Of a DNA stretch of 32,582 nt, positions 16,260 to 24,242 are shown piece by piece. A program made the position numbers and the translations under genes. Every line of letters starts with the position of its first letter. Position 1 is the first letter of the stretch. The DNA is from Firmicutes bacterium UBA7510. GTDB taxonomy: Bacteria; Bacillota; Clostridia; Tissierellales; Sedimentibacteraceae. The notes below the pieces were generated by a model, which saw only the letters and a list, made by a program, of their open reading frames with translations, had not been told where the DNA came from and did not search any database. The stretch spans positions 1 to 32,582 of the forward strand of contig DLNM01000071.1 in the NCBI GenBank assembly GCA_002479485.1, in the 5' to 3' direction.

Positions 16260-16935
16260 TTGTATACCCCCCTGATTTAATGTCCCTAATTATAGAACCT
16301 TTTTTTAGTTCTATAACTCTTTTTTGCATTCTATTAACTATTTCCTTATCATGGGTTGCCATAATCATTGTGGTACCACGTTTATTTATTTCAGTAAATA
16401 TCTTCATAATTTCCTGAGAAGTATCTGGGTCAAGGTTGCCTGTAGGCTCATCTGCTATGATAGTTTCTGGTCTATTGACAACTGCTCTAGCAATTGCTAC
16501 ACGTTGTTTTTCTCCGCCTGACAATTCATCAGGATAGGATTTTGATTTATCTGCAAGTCCAACCATAGTTAAAACTGTGGGTATTTCTCTTCTAATAGTT
16601 TTAGGGCTTGTACCTATTATCTCCATAGCAAAAGCCACATTTTCATACACAGTCATTTTAGGAAGCAATCTATAATCCTGAAATACAAAACCAATTTTTC
16701 TTCTGTAGTCAGAAACGTTTCTTCTTCTTATTTTAGTTATATTTTCACCTTTATATAATATCGTTCCATTTGTCGGATTTTCTTCTTTTAATAATAATTT
16801 TACAAGTGTACTTTTACCTGCTCCACTTTTTCCAACAAGAAAAACAAATTCACCTGGAGTAATTTTTAAGTTAATATTATTAACAGCTAAAAATTCTTTT
16901 TTATATATTTTACTTACATCTATAAACTCAAACAC
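16249..16935 (-). CDS. ftsE: Cell division ABC ATPase FtsE
   Basis: Cytoplasmic ATPase of FtsEX. The 228 residues contain Walker A GKSGAGKST (about 35-43), Q-loop FQDYRLLP, ABC signature LSGGEKQR, Walker B TIIADEPTGNLD and switch His in ATHDKE; all are intact. It is the first gene of ftsE-ftsX-M23-M23. A TATAAT-like box with a weak -35 is visible upstream (about 16985-16990), but I do not claim it as a defined promoter. Confidence 0.97.
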   Translation of the reverse strand: MFEFIDVSKIYKKEFLAVNNINLKITPGEFVFLVGKSGAGKSTLVKLLLKEENPTNGTILYKGENITKIRRRNVSDYRRKIGFVFQDYRLLPKMTVYENVAFAMEIIGTSPKTIRREIPTVLTMVGLADKSKSYPDELSGGEKQRVAIARAVVNRPETIIADEPTGNLDPDTSQEIMKIFTEINKRGTTMIMATHDKEIVNRMQKRVIELKKGSIIRDIKSGGYTNEF

Positions 16936-17076
16936 ATTTTCACCTCTGCAATAATTTTATTAACAACATACCAATATAACATTTTATTATACTATATTAC
17001 ATTTTACCTGATTTTTAATAATTATTCTACTTAATTTTACTTTATTTAAGAAAAAATTTAAATACTTTTTTGAAAA

Positions 17077-17111
17077 AAAATAAAACTATATTTAATTTAT
17101 AGTTTTATTTT
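17077..17111 (-). terminator. AT-rich terminator after the PrcB-domain gene
   Basis: Arms AAAATAAAACTATA and TATAGTTTTATTTT with a 7-base loop, followed in the minus direction by a T-rich tail. It lies 23 bases past the gene ending at 17134. The stem is weak, but the tail is good. Confidence 0.6.
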
Positions 17112-17133
17112 CTAAAAATTACATTAATAGTAA

Positions 17134-17568
17134 TTATTTTTTATATTCTTTGTCTAATATTACTTTTTGTGGTAATTCTTTTAAATCGGTCTTTACAACA
17201 ATGAATGGATATGTAAGCACCTGTGCTTGAACTTCACCTGGTTTAGGATCAATAAATTCTGCAATTACTCTTACGGTTTGTTCATTATCAATTGTCTCTA
17301 ATAATATTTTCTTAATATCTACACTATATCCAGCAGAACTTTTTTCTCCTCTTGTTACTACAACATATATTTCATCATTAACCTTACAAACTAAAGCTTT
17401 CTCTTTCATTCTATAATTTGGTAGGATTTCAACTATTTGTGCAGGTATATTATCTTCTTCAACTACGGTAAAATCTACTGTTTTAGGTCTTCCTTTTGCA
17501 AACCTAAAGAAATATATTAGCGCAATAACCAAAACAATAACAGCAATAATTCCTATATACTTTTTCAT
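17134..17568 (-). CDS. Membrane-anchored PrcB-domain protein
   Basis: A 144-residue protein with a single N-terminal TM helix (about 4-22) and an extracytoplasmic domain resembling PrcB_C: GEKSSAGYSVDIKKI, a beta strand, then PKPGEVQAQVLTYPFIVVK. PrcB was described as a partner of a spirochete protease complex; in Firmicutes such domains occur alone and their role is unclear. ATG 17568 is preferred over an ATG ten codons upstream, as GGAGGG precedes it and it places the TM helix at the N-terminus. It follows tktB by about 110 bases across a terminator, so it is probably its own unit. Confidence 0.75.
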   Translation of the reverse strand: MKKYIGIIAVIVLVIALIYFFRFAKGRPKTVDFTVVEEDNIPAQIVEILPNYRMKEKALVCKVNDEIYVVVTRGEKSSAGYSVDIKKILLETIDNEQTVRVIAEFIDPKPGEVQAQVLTYPFIVVKTDLKELPQKVILDKEYKK

Positions 17569-17651
17569 ATTACCCTCCAATTTAACATTGATATTCAACG
17601 TTAATCTATTCTATTACTAAGTATATTCGTTATATTATTATTTATGTAAAA

Positions 17652-17684
17652 AAATAAGAACTTAGCAATGCTAAATTCTTATTT
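17652..17684 (-). terminator. Terminator overlapping the tktB stop
   Basis: Minus strand AAATAAGAA-TTTAGC-loop-GCTAAG-TTCTTATTT, followed by TTTTAC. The tktB stop codon is within the 5' arm. It closes the long envelope/pentose operon. Confidence 0.75.
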
Positions 17685-18608
17685 AACTAGTTTTTTAACA
17701 GCTTCAACTATCTCTTTTTCTGTTAAGCCGTATTTTTCTAATAGTTCATTTGGTTTTCCAGATTCACCGAATGTATCCTTAACTCCAATTCTTATTAGTG
17801 GAACAGGACATTCCTCTGATATTGCTTCTAATACTGCACTTCCAAGTCCACCAATTATGCTGTGCTCTTCAGCAGTTACTATTCTTTTTGTTTCTTTTGC
17901 AGCTTTTATTATTAATTCGGCATCTATTGGCTTAATTGTATGAATATTTATAACTCTTACATTAATCCCTTCAGCCTTTAATATTTCAGAGGCCTTTAAC
18001 GCCTTCTCTACCATTATACCCGTAGCAATAATTGAAGCATCATTGCCTTTTACTAATTCTACACCCTTACCTATTTGAAACTCATAATTGTCATCAAATA
18101 TTTCTTCAACTGCAGCTCTACCAAGTCTAATATATACAGGACCATTGTAATTTGCTGCTGCAATAACAGCTTTTTTTGCTTCAACTCCATCTGCTGGGTT
18201 TAATACAACCATGTTTGGTATGCTTCTCATTAAGCTTAAATCCTCTATAGCTTGGTGTGAAGCTCCATCCTCACCTACTGTAAGTCCAGCATGAGTAGCT
18301 GCTATTTTAACATTTAATTTAGGATAGGCAACAGTATTTCTGATAATCTCGAATGCTCTTCCTGCTGCAAACATAGCAAATGAACTTGCAAAAGGAACCT
18401 TTCCGGTTAATGATAAACCAGCTGCTGTTCCTATTAAATTTTGCTCTGCTATACCAACATTTATGAATCTTTCAGGAGCTACTTTATTAAATTCTGCAGT
18501 CATAGTAGATTTTGATAAATCTGCATCAAGTACTACTACATTAGGATTTTCTACAGCTAACTGTTTTAGCGCTTCACCATACGCTTGTCTTGTCGCTATT
18601 TTAGCCAT
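17679..18608 (-). CDS. Transketolase, C-terminal subunit
   Basis: Second half of a split transketolase, which moves two-carbon units between sugar phosphates in the non-oxidative pentose phosphate pathway using thiamine diphosphate. The 309 residues comprise a pyrimidine-binding domain with the catalytic Glu in NVGIAEQNLIGTAAGL, SSFAMFAAGRAFEIIRN, and a C-terminal transketolase domain from about 190. Its ATG overlaps the stop of the N-subunit by one base (TAATG), which fits 1:1 coupled translation. GGAGG lies 9 bases upstream. Confidence 0.95.
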   Translation of the reverse strand: MAKIATRQAYGEALKQLAVENPNVVVLDADLSKSTMTAEFNKVAPERFINVGIAEQNLIGTAAGLSLTGKVPFASSFAMFAAGRAFEIIRNTVAYPKLNVKIAATHAGLTVGEDGASHQAIEDLSLMRSIPNMVVLNPADGVEAKKAVIAAANYNGPVYIRLGRAAVEEIFDDNYEFQIGKGVELVKGNDASIIATGIMVEKALKASEILKAEGINVRVINIHTIKPIDAELIIKAAKETKRIVTAEEHSIIGGLGSAVLEAISEECPVPLIRIGVKDTFGESGKPNELLEKYGLTEKEIVEAVKKLVK

Positions 18609-19426
18609 TATTTAGTACCTCCTAACTCACTAAGTGCAATACTAAGCTCTTCATCACTAGGAGCTTTTCCATGCCATCCAGCATTGTTCTCCATGAATGA
18701 TACACCTTTACCTTTTATAGTTTTAGCTATTATCATAACAGGTTTATCTGTTATTTTTCTTCTTTCTTCAAATGCTTTTTCTAAATTATTAAAATCATTA
18801 CCATCAATCTTAATAACATGCCATCCAAATGCTTCAAACTTTTTGTCTAAAGGTTCAACTGAAACTACATCCTCATTTTTTCCATCAATTTGTAAACCGT
18901 TGTGGTCTAATATAGCTGTTACATTGTTTAGCTTATTATGTCCTGCAAACATTGCAGCTTCCCAAACCATACCTTCTTGCACTTCTCCATCTCCAAGCAA
19001 AACAAATACTCTATTAGACTTGTTATCCATTTTAAACCCAAGAGCCATACCATTTGCTATAGATAACCCTTGACCAAGTGACCCAGTAGATGCATCCACT
19101 CCTGGAACCTTTTTCATATCTGGATGTCCCTGTAATTTAGAATTTATTCTTCTTAATGTTTTAAGTGAATCTTTTTCAATAAACCCTTTTTCAGCTAAAG
19201 CTGAATATAGAACTGGAGCTGCATGACCTTTAGATAGAATAAATCTATCTCTATTTCCATCTTTTGGATCATCAATATTCATCTCTTTAAAATATAGATA
19301 AGTAACTATTTCTACAGCAGATAGAGATCCTCCAGGATGTCCACTTGAAGCATCATGAACCATTTGAACAATGTTTTGTCTAATGCTGTTAGCTACTTTT
19401 TCTAATTGAACGTAACTCATATACAT
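18608..19426 (-). CDS. Transketolase, N-terminal subunit
   Basis: Thiamine diphosphate (pyrophosphate)-binding half of the split transketolase, 272 residues from ATG 19426. Visible motifs: SSGHPGGSLSAVE, SKGHAAP, and the TPP-binding GDGEVQEGMVWEAAMFAGH with the following DHNGLQIDG. The start is ambiguous: ATG 19426 has AGAGG seven bases upstream, while ATG 19420 overlaps the stop of a leader ORF (ATGA). They differ by two residues. The 5' region holds two alternative hairpins, one masking the start. It follows transaldolase in the same operon, so the two enzymes jointly interconvert pentose and hexose phosphates. Confidence 0.94.
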   Translation of the reverse strand: MYMSYVQLEKVANSIRQNIVQMVHDASSGHPGGSLSAVEIVTYLYFKEMNIDDPKDGNRDRFILSKGHAAPVLYSALAEKGFIEKDSLKTLRRINSKLQGHPDMKKVPGVDASTGSLGQGLSIANGMALGFKMDNKSNRVFVLLGDGEVQEGMVWEAAMFAGHNKLNNVTAILDHNGLQIDGKNEDVVSVEPLDKKFEAFGWHVIKIDGNDFNNLEKAFEERRKITDKPVMIIAKTIKGKGVSFMENNAGWHGKAPSDEELSIALSELGGTK

Positions 19427-19512
19427 GCCCATGCCTCTATTGCACAACGAACCATGAAATCTTTTTGCATGGGCTCGGTGCCTACTCTCTTATTATTTTT
19501 CATTTCCTTCAA
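19417..19512 (-). CDS. Possible 31-codon leader ORF overlapping the transketolase start
   Basis: Not a recognised protein. TTG at 19512 has GGAGG five bases upstream, and the frame runs MKEMKNNKRVGTEPM... to TGA at 19419-19417, sharing bases with ATG 19420. An in-frame ATG is at 19503. The best RBS in the transaldolase-transketolase gap serves this ORF, not transketolase, which suggests coupled translation. The peptide has no obvious run of one amino acid, so classical amino-acid attenuation is unlikely. It may be a chance ORF. Confidence 0.4.
   Translation of the reverse strand: MKEMKNNKRVGTEPMQKDFMVRCAIEAWACI
19427..19474 (-). promoter_or_regulatory. Alternative hairpins around the transketolase start
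   Basis: GCCCATGC (19474-19467) can pair perfectly with GCATGGGC (19434-19427), the stretch between AGAGG and ATG 19426, hiding the start. The same 5' arm can instead form a local CCATG/CATGG hairpin (19472-19468 with 19456-19452). The two are mutually exclusive and lie inside the leader ORF, so ribosome passage would choose between them. This is inference from pairing only. Confidence 0.4.
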
Positions 19513-19560
19513 CCTTTCCTCCAAATTTAAATTTATTTATTATTTTAACTAATTTATTAA

Positions 19561-20211
19561 TTATTTATTGAATGTACTCTCCCAATCAGATAGGAACTGT
19601 TTTATCCCTTTATCTGTCAGAGGATGATTAAGCATTTGATTTAGTATTTTAAAAGGCACTGTAGCTATATGGCAACCTAATGAAGCCGCTTTAGTAACAT
19701 GTATTGGATTTCTAATACTTGCTGCAATTATCTCAGTATTTATATCTATATGATTATTAAATATATCAACTATTTCCTCTATTAATATTAATCCATCTAG
19801 TCCTACATCATCTAAACGACCTAAAAAAGGACTTACATATGTTGCACCTGCTTTAGCAGCAAGTAAAGCTTGAGCTGCTGAAAATATTAAAGTTACATTA
19901 GTTTTTATTCCTTTTGAAGACAGTATTTTTACTGCTTTTAATCCTTCTTCTGTCATTGGTATTTTTATTACTACGTTTTTATGAATTTTTGAAAGCACTA
20001 AAGCTTCCTCAACCATATTATCACTTTCTATAGCTATAACCTCTGCACTTATTGGGCCATCTACTATTTCTGCTATTTCTTGTATTGTCTTGTGAAAATC
20101 TCTTCCTTCTTTAGCGATTAAGGATGGATTAGTTGTAACACCACAAACTATACCCATATCATTTGCCTTTTTTATCTCATCTAAATTGGCAGTATCAATA
20201 AAAAGTTTCAT
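19561..20211 (-). CDS. Transaldolase (TalA/FSA type)
   Basis: Moves a dihydroxyacetone unit between sugar phosphates, or cleaves fructose 6-phosphate in the related FSA group. The 216 residues are the short bacterial form. The family start MKLFIDTANLDEIK, GVTTNPSLIAKEG, the Schiff-base lysine Lys83 in VVIKIPMT, NVTLIFSAAQALLAAKAGA, and YVSPFLGRLDD are all seen. Transaldolase is more likely than aldolase because two transketolase subunits follow. RBS GGAGG sits 5 bases before ATG. It lies 11 bases after tagA, joining sugar metabolism to an envelope operon. Confidence 0.93.
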   Translation of the reverse strand: MKLFIDTANLDEIKKANDMGIVCGVTTNPSLIAKEGRDFHKTIQEIAEIVDGPISAEVIAIESDNMVEEALVLSKIHKNVVIKIPMTEEGLKAVKILSSKGIKTNVTLIFSAAQALLAAKAGATYVSPFLGRLDDVGLDGLILIEEIVDIFNNHIDINTEIIAASIRNPIHVTKAASLGCHIATVPFKILNQMLNHPLTDKGIKQFLSDWESTFNK

Positions 20212-20222
20212 ATTTCCTCCAT

Positions 20223-20990
20223 TTATTCGATTTCTTTTATTATATCATTACCACTAAATATAACCTTAAGCATAAACTGTGGTAAAAGAATTTGACGTTT
20301 TATTCTTTTCGGTTCTTTCATAAGCCTATAGAACCATTCAAGTCCTAATTTTATGTAAATATCTGGCGCTCTTTTTACTTCACCTGCTAAACCATCAAAA
20401 GTACCGCCATTACCAACTATTATTTTTGCATTTATTAGGTTTTTGTTATACTCAATCCACTGCTCTTGTTTTTTTGCTCCAAAGCCGACAAAAAGCATAT
20501 CTGGTGCTTTATCATTTATATCATCAATTAACCTTTTTTCCTCTTCATGTCCTTGCATACCAAGATGAGTACCTTTAAAATATCCGTCACTTACTCCTAC
20601 AATATTTACATTAGGACAATCCTTTTTTATGTTTTGAGCTGCTTTTTCAGCTACACCTGGTTTACCACCAACAAAATAAATTTTCAAACCTTTTTCGTTG
20701 GCAAGCTTAATTAAATTTACAGTTAAATCGTAACCAGCTACCTTTTCTTTCAATGGATGCTTTTTAATTTTAGCAGCGTATATAAGGCCTATACCATCTG
20801 GTATATTTAAATCTGATTTGTTTAATAATTCCTTAAATTCTTCATCATTTTTTGCCATCATAATAAACTCTGTATTTGGAGTATAAATAACAAACTGTTC
20901 ACCATTATTTACTTTTTTTTCGCAAGTATTAACAGCTTCATCCATAGTTACATTGTTTATACGAGTTCCCATTATATCTATTTTTTTCAT
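20223..20990 (-). CDS. WecG/TagA/CpsF glycosyltransferase (GT26)
   Basis: Probably an N-acetylmannosamine transferase acting on undecaprenyl-linked GlcNAc, the committed step of wall teichoic acid or a related secondary polymer. The 255 residues show the TagA pattern: YTPNTEF (Thr37 region), IPDGIGL with Asp65 as the likely catalytic base, FVGGKPGVAEKAA, LFVGFGAKKQEQWI, VGNGGTFDGLAGEVKRAP, and the C-terminal basic WFYRLMKEPKRIKRQ membrane-contacting tail. It lies 7 bases after csaB. Donor and acceptor are inferred from family. Confidence 0.93.
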   Translation of the reverse strand: MKKIDIMGTRINNVTMDEAVNTCEKKVNNGEQFVIYTPNTEFIMMAKNDEEFKELLNKSDLNIPDGIGLIYAAKIKKHPLKEKVAGYDLTVNLIKLANEKGLKIYFVGGKPGVAEKAAQNIKKDCPNVNIVGVSDGYFKGTHLGMQGHEEEKRLIDDINDKAPDMLFVGFGAKKQEQWIEYNKNLINAKIIVGNGGTFDGLAGEVKRAPDIYIKLGLEWFYRLMKEPKRIKRQILLPQFMLKVIFSGNDIIKEIE

Positions 20991-20997
20991 ACTAACC

Positions 20998-22053
20998 TCA
21001 TATATTATCTATTATATCTAAGTTTACTTGAATAGTTTCTCTTAATTTATTAACACTTTTTTCAAGTTTTTCTTGTTCCTGTTCTTTGTTATCTAATTTT
21101 GATATAATTTCTTTATAAAGTGCTTCACTATCTATACTATTAACATTAAGGTCAGTAAAGACTTCCATGTCTAAGCACTGTAAAAACTGGTCAATTTTTG
21201 GGTCATATGATAATGCAACAAAAGGCACATATGCAGAGGCTGAAAGAATCAAGGCATGAAGCCTTATTCCAACTAGTAAATCCATATTTTTTATAATTTC
21301 CATTGCCTCCTGTGTTGATAATCTATTCTTAATAAATTTCGCTTTTTCACCTAGCTTACTTTCCAATTCATTTAGTAAAAATAAATCCATATTATATTGA
21401 AAGCATATAAAAACACATTCAATACCATCATTATATAACTTATCAACAACCTTACATATTTCCTCAGTCAACTCAATATTTTTCCAGTTTCTTAATGTAA
21501 AACAAATTCTTGTTTTATCAGAATCTTTTTTTCTTTCACGTTTAAATCCAAGACCTATAACTGGATCAGCAGAAAATTTAATTTTACTTTTTTCTATATT
21601 CATTTTTTCAAGTATATCTACTGACATATAGTCACGAACAGTAATTATATCTGCTTTTTTTAACACTTTACTAACATATTTTAAATTCGATTCATGTATA
21701 ATAGGCCCAATACCCTGACTTAATAATACTACTTTTTTACCCATTAATTTTGCTAATTTTATTAAGAACAGATAATAGTGAATACTCCTTTTACTAGTTA
21801 CATCCTGTAGCAAGCTTCCACCACCAAAAACTAATGCATCTGTTTTGAACAAGTATTTAACAACAGATATTATATTGTATCTATCTATTGATTTTACATT
21901 ATATCTTTTGTTTGTTTCCTCAGGGTTACCAGACAAAACGACTACATTTTTTATATTACTACTATCTCTAAAATACATTAGAAACATTTCTAGTATTGCT
22001 TCGTCCCCTAAATTGCCAAATCCATAATAACCCGCTAATAGAATATTTTTCAC
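20998..22053 (-). CDS. csaB: Polysaccharide pyruvyl transferase CsaB
   Basis: Adds pyruvate ketals to a secondary wall polymer; pyruvylated polymer is what SLH-domain proteins bind. The 351 residues form a GT-B-like fold: N-terminal LLAGYYGFGNLGDEAIL, VFGGGSLLQD, VLLSQGIGP, then VGIRLHALILSASAYVPFVALSYDPK. The start is GTG 22053 with AGGAG eight bases upstream, overlapping the stop of the preceding gene by four bases (GTGA). It forms the familiar DUF5693-csaB pair. This suggests an SLH-anchored S-layer or surface proteins elsewhere in the genome; no SLH gene is in the window. Confidence 0.93.
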   Translation of the reverse strand: MKNILLAGYYGFGNLGDEAILEMFLMYFRDSSNIKNVVVLSGNPEETNKRYNVKSIDRYNIISVVKYLFKTDALVFGGGSLLQDVTSKRSIHYYLFLIKLAKLMGKKVVLLSQGIGPIIHESNLKYVSKVLKKADIITVRDYMSVDILEKMNIEKSKIKFSADPVIGLGFKRERKKDSDKTRICFTLRNWKNIELTEEICKVVDKLYNDGIECVFICFQYNMDLFLLNELESKLGEKAKFIKNRLSTQEAMEIIKNMDLLVGIRLHALILSASAYVPFVALSYDPKIDQFLQCLDMEVFTDLNVNSIDSEALYKEIISKLDNKEQEQEKLEKSVNKLRETIQVNLDIIDNI

Positions 22054-24209
22054 TTTAATCGCTCCTGCATATTAGTAATTATTTTGTAAATTCCATTTAA
22101 TATAATTATTGCTATACTACCAATAATTATACCAAAACACATTGAAATTAACGTTCTGTCAATTGATAGATATAAAGGTGTTCTAATATGACAAAATGTA
22201 TTAATTATAGAAGATGTACCTATAACACCTATTAGCATAAATGCTTCTGTAACAAATGGAATCTTTTTATTTGCAGCAAATACAGCAGCAAATATAGCAG
22301 GAAACGCCATAAGAAATTCCTTAGTTCTAGGTCTTGCTATTAAAATATTCTCTAAAAAGTTTCTAACAATCAGCTCTATATTAGAAGGTTGCACGTTTGT
22401 TTCGTGACCAGTTCTAGCAATATAAATGTATCCTACTACTGCTAATATACCTGCTAATAAAATATAATAAACCTTAATATTTGCATTTAAAACCTTAGCT
22501 ATTGGACTTACAATAGTTTTTAAGTTGTTTTCTACCACATTGTCATTTATAAACTGTAAAATTAAAATTAACAAGTAAACGCCAAATGGCAATAGCTGTG
22601 CTATCTTAACACCTCTAAATATATCAAGCTCAATCATATATTTAACATCGCTTAAAATAGCAACAATAAACGCAGCACCAGCTAATGAAATTAAACATGT
22701 TACTATAAGCACTATAGATGAACTAAATATCATTTTTGAAGTTGTTAATTCCTTTTTACTTGATTTTATTTTCTTTATCATTGACATAAAATAATAAACT
22801 GCTATTCCAGAAAAAGCAACTGCAGCACATAAAGCAAACAGCTTTTCTGATAAATTCCTGCTAACAAAAGGAGCAAAGAAAGCACCTAATGATAATACAT
22901 ATAAAATCTTTCCTATATTATTGTGTAATTTAAACACGCTATTAAATAGATAAACACTTGCTACTGCTACTCCTAGACATAAAATTGCAAGCCTAAAATT
23001 TCCTATATGAAACTCAGTTACAGAGTTAGTTTTGCCTAATTTCATGTCATGAGGTTCAAGTCTTTCTTTTAAGCTATTGAATGTTCTTTCATATTCAGCT
23101 ACATTAGTTAAATATTTATCTGTTCCCTCGTAAAATGGCTTAAATAAAACAAATCTAATATTTCTTTCAGTAACAGCACGATATATTGAATTTTCAATTT
23201 CTTCTGCTCCATCATATCCATATACCTGATATCTTTGTCTTATCCAATCCCACATTGTAAATCCTCTTACAGTCTCATAATTAAGATTTGTAACAAGCTC
23301 TACAATTCCTTTTTGTTCAATGTTCTCTCTTTGATTGCTTGCTTCAATTAAAACCGGCATTGCGTTGTTTTCTCTAAGATATTCTTCTAAATCTATAGTA
23401 TTATTAGGATAGCCTAAAACTTCTTTACCGTTTACTATATATAATCTAGGAGTTAATCCATATTTTTGATTCTCAGCCGCATATGCATCTATTAATTTTT
23501 CTGTGTATCTTGTATAGTTTAATGGTCTTAAAATAACATCTAATCCGCACTCTTTAGCTAAATTTATTTTTTCTTCTAAATATCCAATTCCAATGTTAAA
23601 TAATCTTGAATCTTCTACTTGTTTTGTTTCATATATTGCATCACCAAAAACGTTGTATACTTTACTAGTAGCACCATAGTATATATCGTCAACTATACCT
23701 GATAAAACTATATAATCAACATTTTCGCCCTCATAGGTTTTATATAATTCATCAGGATATCTTAATGATAAGCCATTTATAATATAATCATAAGTAGCCT
23801 TATCACCAACACGTACTATAGCATCATTATTTGATAGACTCTCTGTTTTTATATCATCCACCAGTTTTGTTGGAAATTCTTTTTCCCAATATAACGATTT
23901 TGACAATTCACTAACTATAAAGGTTTTAATATCATAACCCTTTTTAATTAGCGTGTTAATTGTTTCCTCTTGAATGGTAACAGATTCTGCACCAAGACTT
24001 TCAAATTTTTTCAACCAAAATTCCATATCTCCATCTGTGCTATCTGTAAATTTAACCATTTCTTCATAGTCTAATGAAATCTCTATAGTTTTGTAATCTT
24101 CTTCAACCTTCATTCTTTGAAATCCTGTATACAAACCAACTAACAAGCATAATACAATAAGTATTATTGCAGCCTTATTAAAATTTGAATAACTCATAAA
24201 TTTCTTCAT
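22050..24209 (-). CDS. DUF5693 family multi-pass membrane protein
   Basis: A 719-residue protein of unknown biochemistry. One N-terminal TM helix (about 13-27) precedes a large extracytoplasmic region (about 30-400) with DLEEYLRENNAMPVLIEASN and a C-terminal region with about eight TM helices (from about 410). The family is regularly found just upstream of csaB in Firmicutes, as here, with a 4-base overlap. The extracytoplasmic part has a TIM-barrel-like, polysaccharide-deacetylase-like feel, but I see no catalytic motif I would defend. A role in export or modification of the pyruvylated polymer is inferred from context. Confidence 0.87.
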   Translation of the reverse strand: MKKFMSYSNFNKAAIILIVLCLLVGLYTGFQRMKVEEDYKTIEISLDYEEMVKFTDSTDGDMEFWLKKFESLGAESVTIQEETINTLIKKGYDIKTFIVSELSKSLYWEKEFPTKLVDDIKTESLSNNDAIVRVGDKATYDYIINGLSLRYPDELYKTYEGENVDYIVLSGIVDDIYYGATSKVYNVFGDAIYETKQVEDSRLFNIGIGYLEEKINLAKECGLDVILRPLNYTRYTEKLIDAYAAENQKYGLTPRLYIVNGKEVLGYPNNTIDLEEYLRENNAMPVLIEASNQRENIEQKGIVELVTNLNYETVRGFTMWDWIRQRYQVYGYDGAEEIENSIYRAVTERNIRFVLFKPFYEGTDKYLTNVAEYERTFNSLKERLEPHDMKLGKTNSVTEFHIGNFRLAILCLGVAVASVYLFNSVFKLHNNIGKILYVLSLGAFFAPFVSRNLSEKLFALCAAVAFSGIAVYYFMSMIKKIKSSKKELTTSKMIFSSSIVLIVTCLISLAGAAFIVAILSDVKYMIELDIFRGVKIAQLLPFGVYLLILILQFINDNVVENNLKTIVSPIAKVLNANIKVYYILLAGILAVVGYIYIARTGHETNVQPSNIELIVRNFLENILIARPRTKEFLMAFPAIFAAVFAANKKIPFVTEAFMLIGVIGTSSIINTFCHIRTPLYLSIDRTLISMCFGIIIGSIAIIILNGIYKIITNMQERLK

Positions 24210-24242
24210 TGGAATCTCCTCACTGCTAAAAAAATGAAATTT

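Noticed and set aside
16970..17000. TATAAT-like promoter for ftsE.
   Set aside because: The -10 looks fair but no convincing -35 at 16-18 bases in AT-rich sequence, so it is not listed as a feature.
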